Source: Earliella scabrosa
Taxonomy: Eukaryota > Basidiomycota > Agaricomycetes > Polyporales > Polyporaceae
NCBI GenBank assembly: GCA_022605405.1
Contig: JABYQQ010000018.1
Location: 496,001 to 560,000, forward strand
Reading direction: 5' to 3'
DNA length: 64,000 bases
Shown: positions 24,516 to 39,998 of the stretch, piece after piece
How the letters are laid out: each line of letters starts with the position of its first letter
Numbering within the stretch: the first letter of the stretch is position 1
Translations under genes and position numbers: made by a program
The notes under the pieces: generated by a model
Database searches by the model: none
What the model saw: the letters and a program-made list of their open reading frames with translations, nothing else
What the model was told of the DNA's origin: nothing

Positions 24516-25749
24516 CTGGTATGGGGTAGACAATAGGATACGTCACCGCCCTCTCCCTCCCCCGCGCAACGAGGAGTGCGCGAGCCACATTTCGTTCTCG
24601 GCGGACGAAGCTTGGATTGATACACACAGAGACAGACCCGTAGCAGACCCTCCACTCGGACCAAATCATCTCCTAGACTATCTTACAGACAGAGTATTAG
24701 TTCGTAGTCACTCATCGGATTCACGAAGTCCCTTTGCGGATGCGACACGTGGGCCCCGCGCTCCGGACGGTACTTAGTGGGCGTTCCGGCACCGTATCGA
24801 TGCACTGGCCATATGTATGGCACGCAGCTGCGACCTGTGCCTCCGCTCTCCCACGTCCGCTGGGGATTGAGGCAAACATAACGTCAGGACGCGTTCGCAC
24901 TCATCCCACGCTGCCGCAAGGGAAGAAGGGGGTCAGTTCTTTCGTCCGAGGGCACGATCGGGTCGGATGGACGTCCCGAAGTATAGAGACGATTTTGGCA
25001 TGCACGGAACGGAGGAAGGGCTCGGACGCGGGCTCCCAGGCACCACACCTGCAGACCCTGCGCCGCTTCGAGGAGGAAGGACGCCTGGCAGAACAGGCGT
25101 GGCTGGGAAAGCTGGGAGTGCGTCGGACGTGTGGAATTTGGACTCAGGCTTGGGAGCTGGAGGTCTGAGGAGGCGTGTCCACTGCCACGAGAGGACAAAT
25201 GAATCCAAGAGTCATGAACGACGAATATGCGTATGTGGTGGGATTAGAAGTAGTGCTAGAGACTGAAGCCGAGTGCCCGTCTATACGGAGCAGTCGCAGG
25301 CTGGTCACTGAGGATGCGAATAAATGATGGGAGTGTGGCGTATATGTACATGATGAGTTCCGACTATGGAGTATGCGAGTGTGAGCGTATGCGGATGCAA
25401 GTATGTGAGAGCGAGTATGTACAGAGTAGTGGATGAGCGATGCGTATGATACAGGGAACGTGTGGAGACCAACAGCCCAGAGGAAGCGAAAGCGAAAGAG
25501 GGAGGCGCAACCGATACATAGACATATGCTGCAGGAACGAACGAGAGAGACGCGAGGGGTCACTGAATAGCATGGCGCGGAAGGGACACCAAGAGGGGAT
25601 AGAGAATAACCTAGAGCGATGTCCGTGGGGTCGTGGCACTGAGTTGGGTGTGCGAGTCGTTGAGATCATTAGTTGTTGTCGTCAAGTATGTGGTCATGAC
25701 CATGTGGATGAGATTGAGGTAGAGAGTGAGCGTGAGTTGGCGAAGGCAA
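24516..25749. other. Convergent intergenic region, no gene seen
   Basis: Separates the NDH-2 and WASP-like stop codons. A 144-codon frame at 24734-25168 (+) shows no motif. Probably 3' untranslated sequence and spacer. Confidence 0.4.
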
Positions 25750-26926
25750 CTAGAAGTAGCCCGGGACCCTCTTGCGCGGCACCTGGTGTGTCCGCCTGTC
25801 GCTCTCTATCGTATAAGCAAACAGCACAGACATCAGCCACCACCCTAGCTGTCATTGTGACACAGAGCAGCAGCAACTCACCCGTCGGCGTCCGCCTGAT
25901 CTTCGCCGCGGCCGATGTCTTGTGCAGCTCCTGCACGAGGCTCGCCTTCGCGCCCGCGAGGAAGCCCTCGACGAAGTTGAGGTCCTTTTTCACCATCTGC
26001 TCCGGCACACCGAGCCCGTGCAGCTCCTCGAGAATCATCGTCCAGCCGGGCTCGACGTTCGGGGTCGTCTCGATCCGACCCTTCTCGTCCAGTCCGACGT
26101 GCGCGACGTGCACGAACGTGCCCGGTGCGGGCGAGGAGATCATGGCGGGGGAGAGCTTTCGCTCTGCGCCGGGGGTGGGGGGCGAGTTGGGGGCGGCGTT
26201 GGAGTACGGGAGGACCGCAGGCGCTGCAGCAGGCGACGCAACGGAGACCGGCTTCGCTGCTCGAGATTTGGAGTTGCGGGGCGCTTTCAGGGTTCACAGG
26301 TTCGGAGGCGTGGCAGGTGACGGGCATGGACGAGAGAGGAGGTTGGGTGAGATGAATGAAGGGCGAGAAGGGTGATATGAATGAGCGGACGTACCGGTGA
26401 TCTGGATGCGGTTTGAAACGCGCTTGCGAAACTTCTCGGCGTCAGAGTCTTCGTCGAAGCGGAAACCGAACATCCTTGACTGAAATCGGGATTAGCCAGT
26501 GACGTCCGAGTCGGAAGCGGAGATAGGCACACGTACGCATCCCGAGAAGGTGTGGAAGAACGGCTTGTCGGCGTGGTAGTCGAGGTCGGAAGGGATGGGA
26601 TGGAACCACACGATGCCTTTTCCGGACTCGACGTCAACGAGACGGAACCAGTAGTTTTGCTGGATGCTCGTCCCCTCGCCGACACCAAGGGGTCGGTCGG
26701 GGTAGACGGTGATTCGGTTCCGGCCGAACACCAACATTCCCCGGAGGCCAGTGAAACTCCAGGAATCTGCTGAGGCACCGAATGGAGACTGATAGATACG
26801 AGCCGGAGCGACGGCGATGAGCTTGATGTCGGATGGAAGGTAAGAGAGGACGTTGCGTCTGTCGTCGTCAGACAGGGAAGAGATGGTGGTGGCGGGAGAA
26901 TGCGGGTGAGTCTGAGCGTGAGCCAT
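25750..26926 (-). CDS. Short WASP-like protein with WH1 and PBD/CRIB regions
   Basis: Actin-regulation type protein. Exons 26926-26537, 26479-26395, 26283-25882 and 25805-25750 give 310 residues. The N-terminal WH1/EVH1 domain (about 15-155) includes ARIYQSP, SWSFTGLRGMLVF, then after the first intron MFGFRFDEDSDAEKFRKRV. A short Ala/Pro/Ser linker leads to a PBD/CRIB-like segment (about 205-265) with FVHVAHVGLD and a helical autoinhibitory-type stretch. It ends KRVPGYF. No proline-rich tract, WH2 or acidic VCA tail is encoded before the stop, so it should not activate Arp2/3 by itself. It could act as a Rho-GTPase-binding adaptor. The last-exon choice rests on splice fit; reading through would give a less plausible tail. 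A TATA box lies 98 bp upstream. Confidence 0.8.
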
Positions 26927-27024
26927 GTCGTGCAATAGTCGTTGGGTCAAGTGTAGAATACAGTGGAGTCGTGAAGAGAAGACGGAAAGCGAATGTTGGT
27001 GTCTGCTGCAGATAGTTCCTGGTG

Positions 27025-27033
27025 TATATATAT
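27025..27033 (-). promoter_or_regulatory. TATA box of the WASP-like gene
   Basis: TATATATAT about 98-106 bp upstream of the ATG at 26926, the only such run in this promoter. Confidence 0.55.
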
Positions 27034-28191
27034 CAGTGAGGTGAGCAAGAAGAGGAGAGCTGGCGTCTAGAGAAGAAAGGAAGGTGCATCGTGTTTTCCT
27101 CGTGTCGATCCTGCCAGTAACAGGAGCAAAGCGCCACGCCGGCTGCAGTGCGGACACGACCATTACACTAGTGACTACGGCGGAATGGGCCGTGCCACTG
27201 ATCAAGATCACCTTCAGGCTGTGGGCCGTAAGCTTCAGGTGGCCAAAGCTTGTACAGACCAGTGGGAGCAGTGCACTCGTGGTCCACCGCAACACGATGA
27301 GGCCTACATCATGCGATAGAGCGGAGAAGGGGCGGAGATGAGCGCGGAGTCTCTGGCACCATAGTGGCCGACGACGATCGACAGTCTAGAAAGACAAGCT
27401 GGCCCGCGGGCACAGCACTCTCCGCTCACAGGAACGGCTGACGACATAGAGCAGCCATCTGACATACAGCCTGCGCCAGCCGCTGGAGATATGGAAGCCG
27501 GTCTTTGAGAAGGTCGACAATCGCACCAAATGGGTAGTAGCCGATAGCGAGGTCTAGGCCGTGAAGGGTTTTGGCTCAACCTCCACAAGATAACCTTGCG
27601 TGCCACTCGGTTGTGCTGCCCACAACTGTTCCGAACCGATCTGAGACCGAGGGGTGTGATGGTACGAAGGGCATTGTGAAAAGGCGGCAAATGGACTGCC
27701 GCAAGTTGCGCCTGGTGTACACGCGACACATTCGTGTTATATATCACTGACGCTGCCATGAGATATCCAGATATCCAACAGCGTAGCGGCAGGGCACGTA
27801 CAGTTACAGATATCCCGACAACAGGCCTTCGCCCTGGCGTTGAGTGTGGGTGGCCTAGCTCTCTTCAAGAGTCGCCGAGTGTATTGAGCGCAGCACTGAG
27901 GCCCACAGGGGGGATAGTCTTGCTCCAACTGGGCGAGCGTATGTAGAACAATCATGGGCTCAATGCTGAGCTCGAACAGTTCCTTGCTCCCTGGGCGTGG
28001 ACAAGTCACAACGTTAACGTGGCGGACCGCGGTAGTAGCAGGCAGAGTCGGGTTGGCGCCAGCTTGACCCAGAAGGGAACGTGTCAGATAAGATTAGATC
28101 CGCCTTGTTTTCCTTGGCGCTTATTCTTTGCGGACTCCTTCACAGTCCAAGATCACAGCGGGACACAAGTCAACACCTTCCCGTCTGTGCA
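27034..28191. other. Divergent intergenic region, no gene seen
   Basis: Promoter space of the WASP-like gene (-) and TRM4 (+). Open frames such as 27304-27759 (-) carry no recognisable motif and no splice support. Confidence 0.4.
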
Positions 28192-31498
<3,307 letters not shown>

Positions 31499-31797
31499 TA
31501 GACCGAGCGCATGGTACCTTCGCTCACGGAGTCAGTAGGTTGGGTGAGAAAGCGCGCAGTTGCGCCAAATCATGTTGTACCTCAAAGTCTGAAGACAGCA
31601 GACAGAGTTGTATGCTTAGCCAAGTTTGGAACCGATGATCAGGCATGAACCCATAGCATTGGCGCGTCGCTGCGTCGACGCGGGAGATTACAATACAGCG
31701 AGAGACGGGGAGGTAAATAGCGAGTCACAAGCACAACATGATCCAATGATAGCAGCAAGACATTCAGAGAGTTTAGAGACACGAGATAGGAATAGTT

Positions 31798-34700
31798 CTA
31801 CGGTTCCATGGGAGGGTGCAGTCGCGCGTTGACCTTCGCACGATGTTGACGGTTTTTGAGATGCACTTCGAAGTTCTGCAGCGTCTCTCCGGGCCCAGGA
31901 GTATAGTGCTGCGCACAGACTGTCGGCACGACTGTTTCACCCGCAACAGACTATCAAAGGGTACACACCTTCCCAGGGCAATCCGTGCACTTGATCCGGA
32001 GGTCATACTCGCCCGCGTTGTTCTTGCGCGTGACGACTTCGAAGATGTCATCGGGGTATTTCGCCTGCATAGCCTGCATGGCGTCCGTCATCCACTGCGG
32101 GACAGTCAACTGCTTGAGTCCGAGGTCAGTGGATGAATTTTGCGGTAGAAGGCATCAGGACTACACGAACCGGTGGATGCTGAGTAGGAGGCGCAGAGGG
32201 CGCGGGACGAGGAGGGGATGCCTGTGGGGGTGACGCGGCAGTAGTGGGCTCAGGGTACCGCTCGAGCTCCGGAGGCGCCGCTGGAGGAGCCGACCGCGAG
32301 TGTCCGCCGTTCATCTTGACGACTTGCGCGAGGGGCGACTCGTCCACACTCGACGCCGAGGAAAAGGGCGAGATAGCTCGACTCATCGCATCCCCTGCGC
32401 CAGGCGTGCCCTCCGGAACGGACGAAGATGCGCCGGCAGCGGACTTGGGCTTCGAGGGCCCGGGGGTGTCCATCTCGGCATCGTCGTCGGCTACCTGGGG
32501 CTTCTCCTCGACGAAGCTCGTCTGCGGCCGCTTCTTCTTTGAAGCCGTCTTCTGCAGCTCCTCCGCTCGCTGGAGGCCCTTGTGATAGTCCAGGCTCGAG
32601 TTGTACGTAACAGGACGAGGCCGACGGTGCCTGTGCCAGTACTTGCCTGCATCGTTCGTTCAGAACCTCTCGACCTCGTTCGATGACGGCAGTGGAAAGG
32701 TGTGCTTACCGCATGTTCCGCACTGGGACTTGTCTCCGAGCGGGCCCTTGCGCCGACCAATCGCGATGCTCTCCGGACAACCACAGTTCGAGCAGTGCCA
32801 TACACCATCGATGTAGTTCGCGTGCTGCCCATCGGCATACTCCTTCTCCTTAGCTTCCCGCTCCAGCTCCTTCGCGCGCTTCGCAGTCAAGACGACCTTC
32901 GAGCCCTGCCTGTCAATGCCGCTACTGCTCGGCGCCGGAAGGTCGTTCTCGAGCGGGGGTGGCAACGTTGATATGTCGGCGGCAGTAGAAGGCGTCGGAG
33001 CCTTGACGTTCGCACGGGGACGGAGGACGGAAGAAGGGTACGAAGGGGACTTGAACAGCCCCTTCGGCTTCTTCTCCTTCGTCGTCGGCTGCGGCGCGAC
33101 AGGCGTGATCGGGGCAGAAGGCGTCGGCGGCAGGATGACCCCTCCGTTCTCCGACGCGACCATGTTCGCGATGTTGACCGAGGCAGCGGCGGCGGCAGCA
33201 CGACGAGATGTGGGAGCGGCAGCGGCAGCAGCCAGAGCCAGCGCAGCGGGCGAGATCTCTGGGAAGCCGATCGCGGGGGTTCGGTATGTCTTGGGAGGCT
33301 CCCGGTCGGGAAGCGCGACGCCGCGCCTGCCGCGGGTCGTCTTCCTCTTCCGACGCGCGAGCTCCTTCTCGCGGTCCTTCTCGTTCTTCTCGAGCTCGCT
33401 CTCGCTGAGGTAGTTGAGCTGCGGCGTGAACGCGCTGACCTGCTCCATCGACCGCGCCCCAGACGTGAGTGAGGGCAGGAGCGACATGCGCAGGTCGTCG
33501 TCCTGCACCGCGGAGCCGTCCGAGGGGTGCCCGACGAGGAAGAGCGACTTCTGGTAGATCTGGACCTGCTCGCGTATCGAGTGCGCGATGGCGGTCCTTC
33601 ACAATGCGATCGCGTCCGGCGTCAGCGCGCGGGGTCAGCAGGTGCGAGCGAGAACGAGGCGGCTCACCTGAACTCTCCCCCCAGTCCGAGATCCTTTGCG
33701 TAGATCTCCGCGAACTGCTCCGGGGTCGGATCGACGTTCTCGAGATCCCACTCGAACTGATCTTCGAGCTTGTACGAGCCGACGATGATGTCCAGCTGCA
33801 TCGCGCGCGTCAACGTTAACCGACCCTGTTCCGCCGAGGGGAAGGGGGGAAGGGGGAAAGGGGGAGGGGGGCACCGGACGACGCACCTTCACCAAGATCC
33901 GCATCTCCTCGTGCATCAGGCTCTCGTCCTCCTCAAAGTCGTCGACCGTCATCGGCACGTCCCCACTCGCGGCGGCCGCCAGCGCATCCGGACGCTCAAC
34001 CGCCTCGTCCTTGACGACCTTTCTTCTCTTGCGCATGCGCGTGTCGGGCGGGTTGGGCAGCTTGTACAGCGCCTTCGACCGCACGCGCTTCCGCCACGCC
34101 TCCCACCACGCCGTCTCCTCCTCGGAGAACCTGCCGGCGAGGACGTCCTCGGGCTCGTCGATCATCACGCCGTCCTCGCCAAACGTCGCCGAGTGCGCCT
34201 TGTAGTCGCTCAGCTGCTCCTGGATGGACTTGGTGATGATCGCGTGGTAGGTCGGGTTGAGCCCGTAGTCGTCCACGACCGTCTGCGCGAAGATCTCCGG
34301 GGTGACGATGGGATCTGGGGATGGGGAATCGAGCAGATCAGCGCGCCCGTCCTGCTGCAAACAAAACAAACGCCCACGCAGACACGAACCGTTCAAGTTC
34401 CAGACGAAGGTGTCCCGCATCTTGTGCGCGTCAACGTCGAACTCGAGCCGGATGGGCACAAGCTGCTCAGGCCGCTGCGCGTCCTCGTCAGATATCTTCC
34501 TCGGCCTGTCAAAATCCAGCCAGTCAGTCAGTCAGTCAGCCAATCGACACGCGCGCCCTCGTCCGGAGCAGCGAACTCACAGCCTCAGACCCTCGCGCTT
34601 GCCCATCCTCTTCCGCTCCTTCATATCGCGCTCCTTCTGGCCCCGCATCCCCGTCAACACCCACTTCTCACCTCTCCTCCTCCTCTCCTCCTGCACGCCC

Positions 34701-37568
34701 GCGCCTGATCCCGGGCCCGCGAGCGAAAAGTCCTTCTCCCACCACGCGCGCGGCGTGCTCACCGTCTTCTTCATCTCCTCCCCGATCCGCTCGCGCATCT
34801 TCTTGTACCGCGCCTCGTACTCCTTGTCCGCCTGCATCCACCCCTGCACGTTCCGGATCTCCTCCGCGCTCAGCAGCGGGATCGCCTTCTCCGACTCGAC
34901 CAGCGGCACCACCGACACCCGCGTCACCTTCGGGTCCAGCTTCACGTCCTTGGGCAGCGACGGCAGCGCCGGGATGATCTTTGTCGTCGTCACTGGCGCG
35001 GGGGCCAGCGCGGGCGGGGCGGGTGTCGCGCCTGACTTCACGTTGGCAGCGCCAGCGCCAGCAGTCTTCGCAACGCCGATCATGCCCGGCACGGAACCTG
35101 CGACGTTAGGAGATCCGACCGCAGGAGGCAACGACGTTTGACGCGCTGGAGTCTGAGCCCCAGCCACGGAGCCAGGAGCAGCCCCGTCCATACCCAATCC
35201 CATTCCGGTCATGCTGGTAGCGACGGCGGCAGCGTTCGCCGTCGGGGACATGCCCAGCGGGACAGCGTTCTGCACGGGCATCCCCCCGGCCATGATGTTC
35301 GTGTTCACGTTCAGCGACTGGTTCGCAGCCCCCGCCTGGGGCATCGCGCGGCCCATCATCCCGCCCATGCCCATATTGCCCATCCCGATGCCCATCCCCG
35401 TGGGGTCCGGAGCCTGTCCTTGTGCGCCGCGCGGGATGACTGGAGGCGGCATCATGCCTCCGCCTGCGCCGCCCATGAGCGAGCTCTGGCTCGCACCTTG
35501 CATTGCGCTGGGCGCGGGGCCGACGTTGCCTGTGATGCCCATCCCCGAGATCCCGGTCGCGCTCTGCGTGCGTGCGAGTTGCGGGGCGGTCCCAGGGGCG
35601 CCGCCAGCCGACGTCGGGGTGGAAGCTGCGACAGGTGTAGAAGCGGATGGCCCTTGCGGGACGGGTGTCTCAGAGAGCTTGCGCTTCGCACCCACGTAGG
35701 GAGAGCCAGGGGCCTGGGCGTGACTAGAGGCAGACACCGGCGCAGGCGCGATGGGAGCGTAGCCCGCACCGGGCTGCTGTTGAGTCGGGGACGTCTTCTG
35801 TTGCTGCTGCTGCTGCTGTTGAGCGACCTGTTGAGGTTGCTGGCGAGGCGTCTGGGGAGGCCCGTGCCCGGTCGCAGTCGGCGGTCGGCTGGGGAGCTTC
35901 TGCTGCCCGTCCGCGCCGCCCATCGACTGGCTCGTCCCCGGGCGTTGCGGCGTCCCCACCGAGCTCGGAGGAACGGAACCGTGGTGGATGGGCATCGGCG
36001 CGGCGGGTCCGTCTTGACCGGGCGTCTGGGATGAGTTTTGGCTCTGCGCCGACATGACCTGGCCGTGGCCTTGTGCGGTGCCGGGTCGCGAGCCAGCAGT
36101 ACCGGGACGCGGGCTTGGGCTCGGGAAAGGCCCGCCGGGTGGGAAGCCGCCTTGCTGCTGTTGCATGTGCGGGTGCATACCGTGGTGCGATGTCGAGGTC
36201 GGCGGGCGAGGGGGAATGGAGGACGGAGGTCCCATCGCGCCAACCTGGGGCTGAGGCGCATGCGGAGCGGTGGCACTATGTGGTCCGCCCTGGCTCCCGG
36301 GTCCGGGCGTGGAGGGCGAACCTTGGATCTGGCCTTGCGACAAGCGGTGCGGGTGGCCTCCATAGGACGCGGAAGACGGGGGACGCTGCATGTGTCCTTG
36401 ACTCTGCTGCTGTTGCTGCTGCTGGAGCATTTGCATCTGCTGGATCTGCGCGGGTGTCATACCGCCGCTCATGCCCCCACCCATGTTCATTCCGCCCTGC
36501 ATACCCTGCATGCCTTGCATGCCCTGCATCCCGCCTCCCATTCCACCACCCATGTCGCCACTCCTAGCCATCTGGCTTTGCATGAGACGCTGCATGGTCA
36601 TCGCCTTTGTGCGGGGATCCATCTGAGCGAGTTGCTGCATTTGCTGGGGGGTGAGGTTCGGGAACCCTGGCGGCATGCTTCCTTGGCCCATCATGCTCGG
36701 TGTAGACGGAGGGCCAGCGGACGACGGCGACTGAGACATCCCGTGCCCGGAGACGTTCGGAAGGGCGGAAGAACCGCTAGTAGGCGACGTGATCGAGCCG
36801 CCACCTAGAAGGAGAGTAAGGGTAGGTAGTCAGCAATGAATGGAGGTGAAACAGAGACGCACCCATGCCCATACCGCCCATGTTCATTCCGCCCATGCCC
36901 CCCATGTTCATCCCGCTCATTCCTCCCATGTTCATGTTCCCCATCCCGCCCATGTTGCCCATCCCCATCCCGTTCATGTTGCCGCCGCCCATACCGCCTC
37001 CAAGCGCGGCGGGGTTAATCCCTCCCATGCCGTTCATCTGACCCATACCTCCGCCGCCCCCACCACCCATACCCATGTTCATCTGCTGTTGCTGCTGGAG
37101 GAGTTGCGCCGGGTTCATGCCCATCCCCATTGCGCCGCCACCCATGTTCATCCCCATGTTGGCTCGCTGCTGCGCTTGCGCTTGCATCTGCAGCTGCTGG
37201 TACTGGGCAATTCGTCCGTTCATTCCCCCCATACCTCCACCCATTCCTCCACCACCCATTCCGCCACCCATTCCGCCCATACCGTTCATAAGCGCGGCGG
37301 GGTTCATCGTACCTCCACCCATACTGCCGCCGCCCATGCCCATACCCTGCCCGCCCCCACCTCCTTGCTGGAACATGGCTGGGTTGATGCCCATGCCTCC
37401 GCCGCCTCCTTGGCCGCCCATGCCGCGCATGGCTTGCATTTGTTGGATCTGCGCGGGGGTGAAGCCTCCCTGGGACGCGCCGCTCGCGCCTGGGTTGCCG
37501 TTGAATCCGCCAGAAAGATAGGCGGGGTTGATGCCTTGGGACATGTCGCCCTGTGGCGACGTGTTCAT
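31798..37568 (-). CDS. SNF5: SNF5/SMARCB1-type SWI/SNF subunit with GATA and U1-like zinc fingers
   Basis: Core subunit of the SWI/SNF chromatin remodeller. Exons: 37568-36863, 36804-34581, 34505-34390, 34314-33887, 33795-33668, 33596-32710, 32646-32165, 32112-31969, 31908-31798; 5226 coding bases close in phase (1741 residues). Residues 1 to about 420 are Gly/Met- and Gln-rich low complexity, then a long Pro/Ser/Gln region. The SNF5 domain begins LVPIRLEFDVDAHKMRDTF and includes IFAQTVVDDYGL and, after an acidic insert, LDIIVGSYKLEDQFEWDLEN. A GATA finger (CSNCG, 18 residues, CGTCG) spans an intron. The C-terminus has CTDC followed by HLKNRQH, a U1-type C2H2 spacing, and ends LHPPMEP. The long first exons could be misread as a separate gene, but the frame is continuous through the splice at 36862-36805. 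Confidence 0.9.
34521..34539 (-). repeat. Tandem CTGA repeat at an SNF5 intron branch site
   Basis: On the coding strand CTGAC is repeated with 4-bp period (four copies) about 20-35 bases before the 3' splice site of the second SNF5 intron. CTGAC fits the fungal branch-point consensus CTRAC. Confidence 0.8.
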
Positions 37569-39998
37569 TGTGTTCGTGTCGGTGTATGCGGGAGTCGGCT
37601 GCCGCGGAGGCGTTAGAGACGCGACGCGATGGACAGAGGAGCGCAACCCGTTGGAACGTACCGAAAAGTCACCCTCGTCGCGTTTGTTGGTCCTTTGAGG
37701 GTCGTCGGCGCGTGTGTCGTGTCAAGTTGTGTTCATGCGCGCGTCACGGACAGCGTATGTACAGGCCGTGTGCCTCCTTGAAGGGACGCATATAGTCAAT
37801 CAGGACATGCTCGAGAATGGGGAGAAGGGAGACGCGTCGAGTTTGTCGTCGTGGGGGGCGCTCTCAACGCGGGAGGGACGCGTCATTCGCCCACGTCGAG
37901 CGGGGGACGTGGTGGTAGACGGGAGAGGAGTACTCTGGGGAGGGAGAAGGGGACGGGACTCACTGTGAGTCGGGAAGAGGTCACGTTATTCGGGAATATG
38001 TTGGGAGGAGGCGTCTGGGGAGGAAAGGGGCATGTCAGCAGCTGTGCGGCGGGGGACGGATGGGGACGGGGCGGGGCGGGGCGGAGCCGTCGGGGGACGG
38101 GAGGCACGTGTCGGGCTGGGGACGGGACGAGGGGAAAAGGCTCACGGGGAACAGGGAGTCGGGCGATGGGACGGCCTGGGTTGGGACTCGGGGGAAGAAA
38201 CGTCGCAGCGAGTGTTTGCTGCGGGAAGATTCGGGGCGAGAAAGAGCGAGGCGAGGCAGAGAGAGGCTGATTCGGGCACGGCGGCAGGGCAAGGTTGCAG
38301 TCTCCGTATGCTCGCACTCTGGCGGCCTGTCTGCGTCCGAGTCCGCTCTTCGTGTTATCGCGCGGTGGTGGCGAGTGCGAGCCCCAGCGCACGCCCGTCA
38401 CCAGGGTCAAGGGCCAAAAAGTCACACAGTCACGCCCCCCGCCAGCGCCCGCTCTCCCTCTTTGGGCCTCCTCGTCGTCTCTCGCGCCCTCGACGTCGGC
38501 CGCGGCGGGGGCGATGGCGGACGGGAGGGGGAAGGGGCTGTATTTATACACAGCGGTCGAAGAGGAGACCACGCCGCTTGTCTCGTCTCATCCTCCCCGC
38601 TCGCCCAGATCTAGATCGTAGATCTTCCTCGTCCTCCACTCTCCCCTCGAATCCCCCTTCCCGATCTACTCCCCCTTCCGTTCTCTGGCCTCCTCCCAAC
38701 GCCCTCCCCCCGTCTTCCCCGTCTGCTCCGACTGTGGGCTTGCGGCCGTCGGGAGTAGCTCTCGCATAGGGAGGGACGAAGGCGCAGAGCCTATGCTATG
38801 ACGACGTTGAGCCATGTACAGGATCATTGCATGCCCATCATGTAACCGCCTGTTGCCCCGCGCCGCCCTCCGTCGGGACTCGGCCACCCGGCCTCTTTAC
38901 TCTGCCGTCGTCCTTGGCCTTCTTCTCCGAGCGGGCGCGCTCAATCGACGGCCCTGAGAGTCTGCTCAGTGCCCAACCTCTCCCGCAGGAACGATTACAT
39001 ACGACCCGACAATGCCTTTGAGCCGCACATCGATCGTGTTCTCGTGAGTCGTACCAGGTCCCGTCCGGCTCCCTCAGCTCCTCTGCGTATTCCCGCCGAG
39101 TTCCTTCTCTCCCTCCAGCTGCGCTCTCACGTTGTCCAGGGCCCAAGCGTTCACGCCTTGATGCTGGAAAATGGAAGGCCACCTGCCGCTCTCGTGAACC
39201 TTGTCGTAATAAGCTTCAGCTTCCCCAGCGGATTGCTTTTATACCTCCACGACAGGAGTCTCCAAGGTTCGCCGCATGCCGCAACGAACGCTCGGAATAC
39301 AATTACGTGCGCAGCCCTCCTCTCCCGCCAGGTTCGAGCCCCATCGCGCGGTTCCGTGATCCTTTGCGTACGCGTGAGCTATCGCGCTCCCGGACTCGGA
39401 AACGCGGTATTGGACGTGTACCATACCTTGTCCGCCCTCGCAGGGCCTCTCTTTCTGAATCAGCCATGTTTTAACTCAGCGTACACAGCCCCTTGGCGTT
39501 CTGCCCGGATAAGGAAGGCGTCGGGAATTTCCATCAATGGAAGCTCTAGCGCCCATCACCATCGGACCGACTCCGCGACGCCCCGTCCCTCCGGACACAT
39601 ACCTATAGCGATCAACGTCTCCTTCCAGATATATATACGCGCAGCTGGCAAGTCTCGAAGCTCGGGGATCAATAAGGATGAGGTCGGTGGCGGTTTGTGT
39701 GCGCTTGTGTGCTTACACCACCGCAAGGGGTGCGGCGGCTCGGAGTAATCATGCTGATCACGTCTGTGGATCTCCCCTTGGGCCTCGCGGACGGTCGAGT
39801 CTGGTCGAGTTCAACGATATTGATACGCTGTACGTTTCCTCGTTCTACCGTCCAAGGTCAGCGGCACGACTGAACCGGGTTCTAGCCCATAGCTATTAGT
39901 AGCGTGTCACAACTTACAAGAACCAAGATTCATTTGTTTCCGTCTCAGACTTGGTATGTGGTACATCCTCTCTATGACTGGCTTTTGCCACCCAACAC
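37569..39998. other. SNF5 upstream region and spacer, no gene seen
   Basis: About 38000-38300 is strongly purine-biased on the plus strand (GGGGACGG-like runs), probably the SNF5 promoter and 5' leader. A 259-codon plus frame at 38969-39748 has no motif and no splice support; it is not called. Confidence 0.4.

Noticed and set aside
35138..36034. Long plus-strand frames opposite SNF5 exon 2
   Set aside because: Shadow frames created by the biased codon use of the minus-strand low-complexity coding region; no motifs of their own.
39331..39341. GGTTCGAGCCC, a tRNA T-arm-like word
   Set aside because: The flanking bases do not form a T-stem and no acceptor stem or D-arm can be placed; no tRNA gene was found in the window.
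38969..39748. 259-codon plus-strand open frame
   Set aside because: No recognisable domain on either strand and no splice or promoter support; likely chance in GC-rich DNA.
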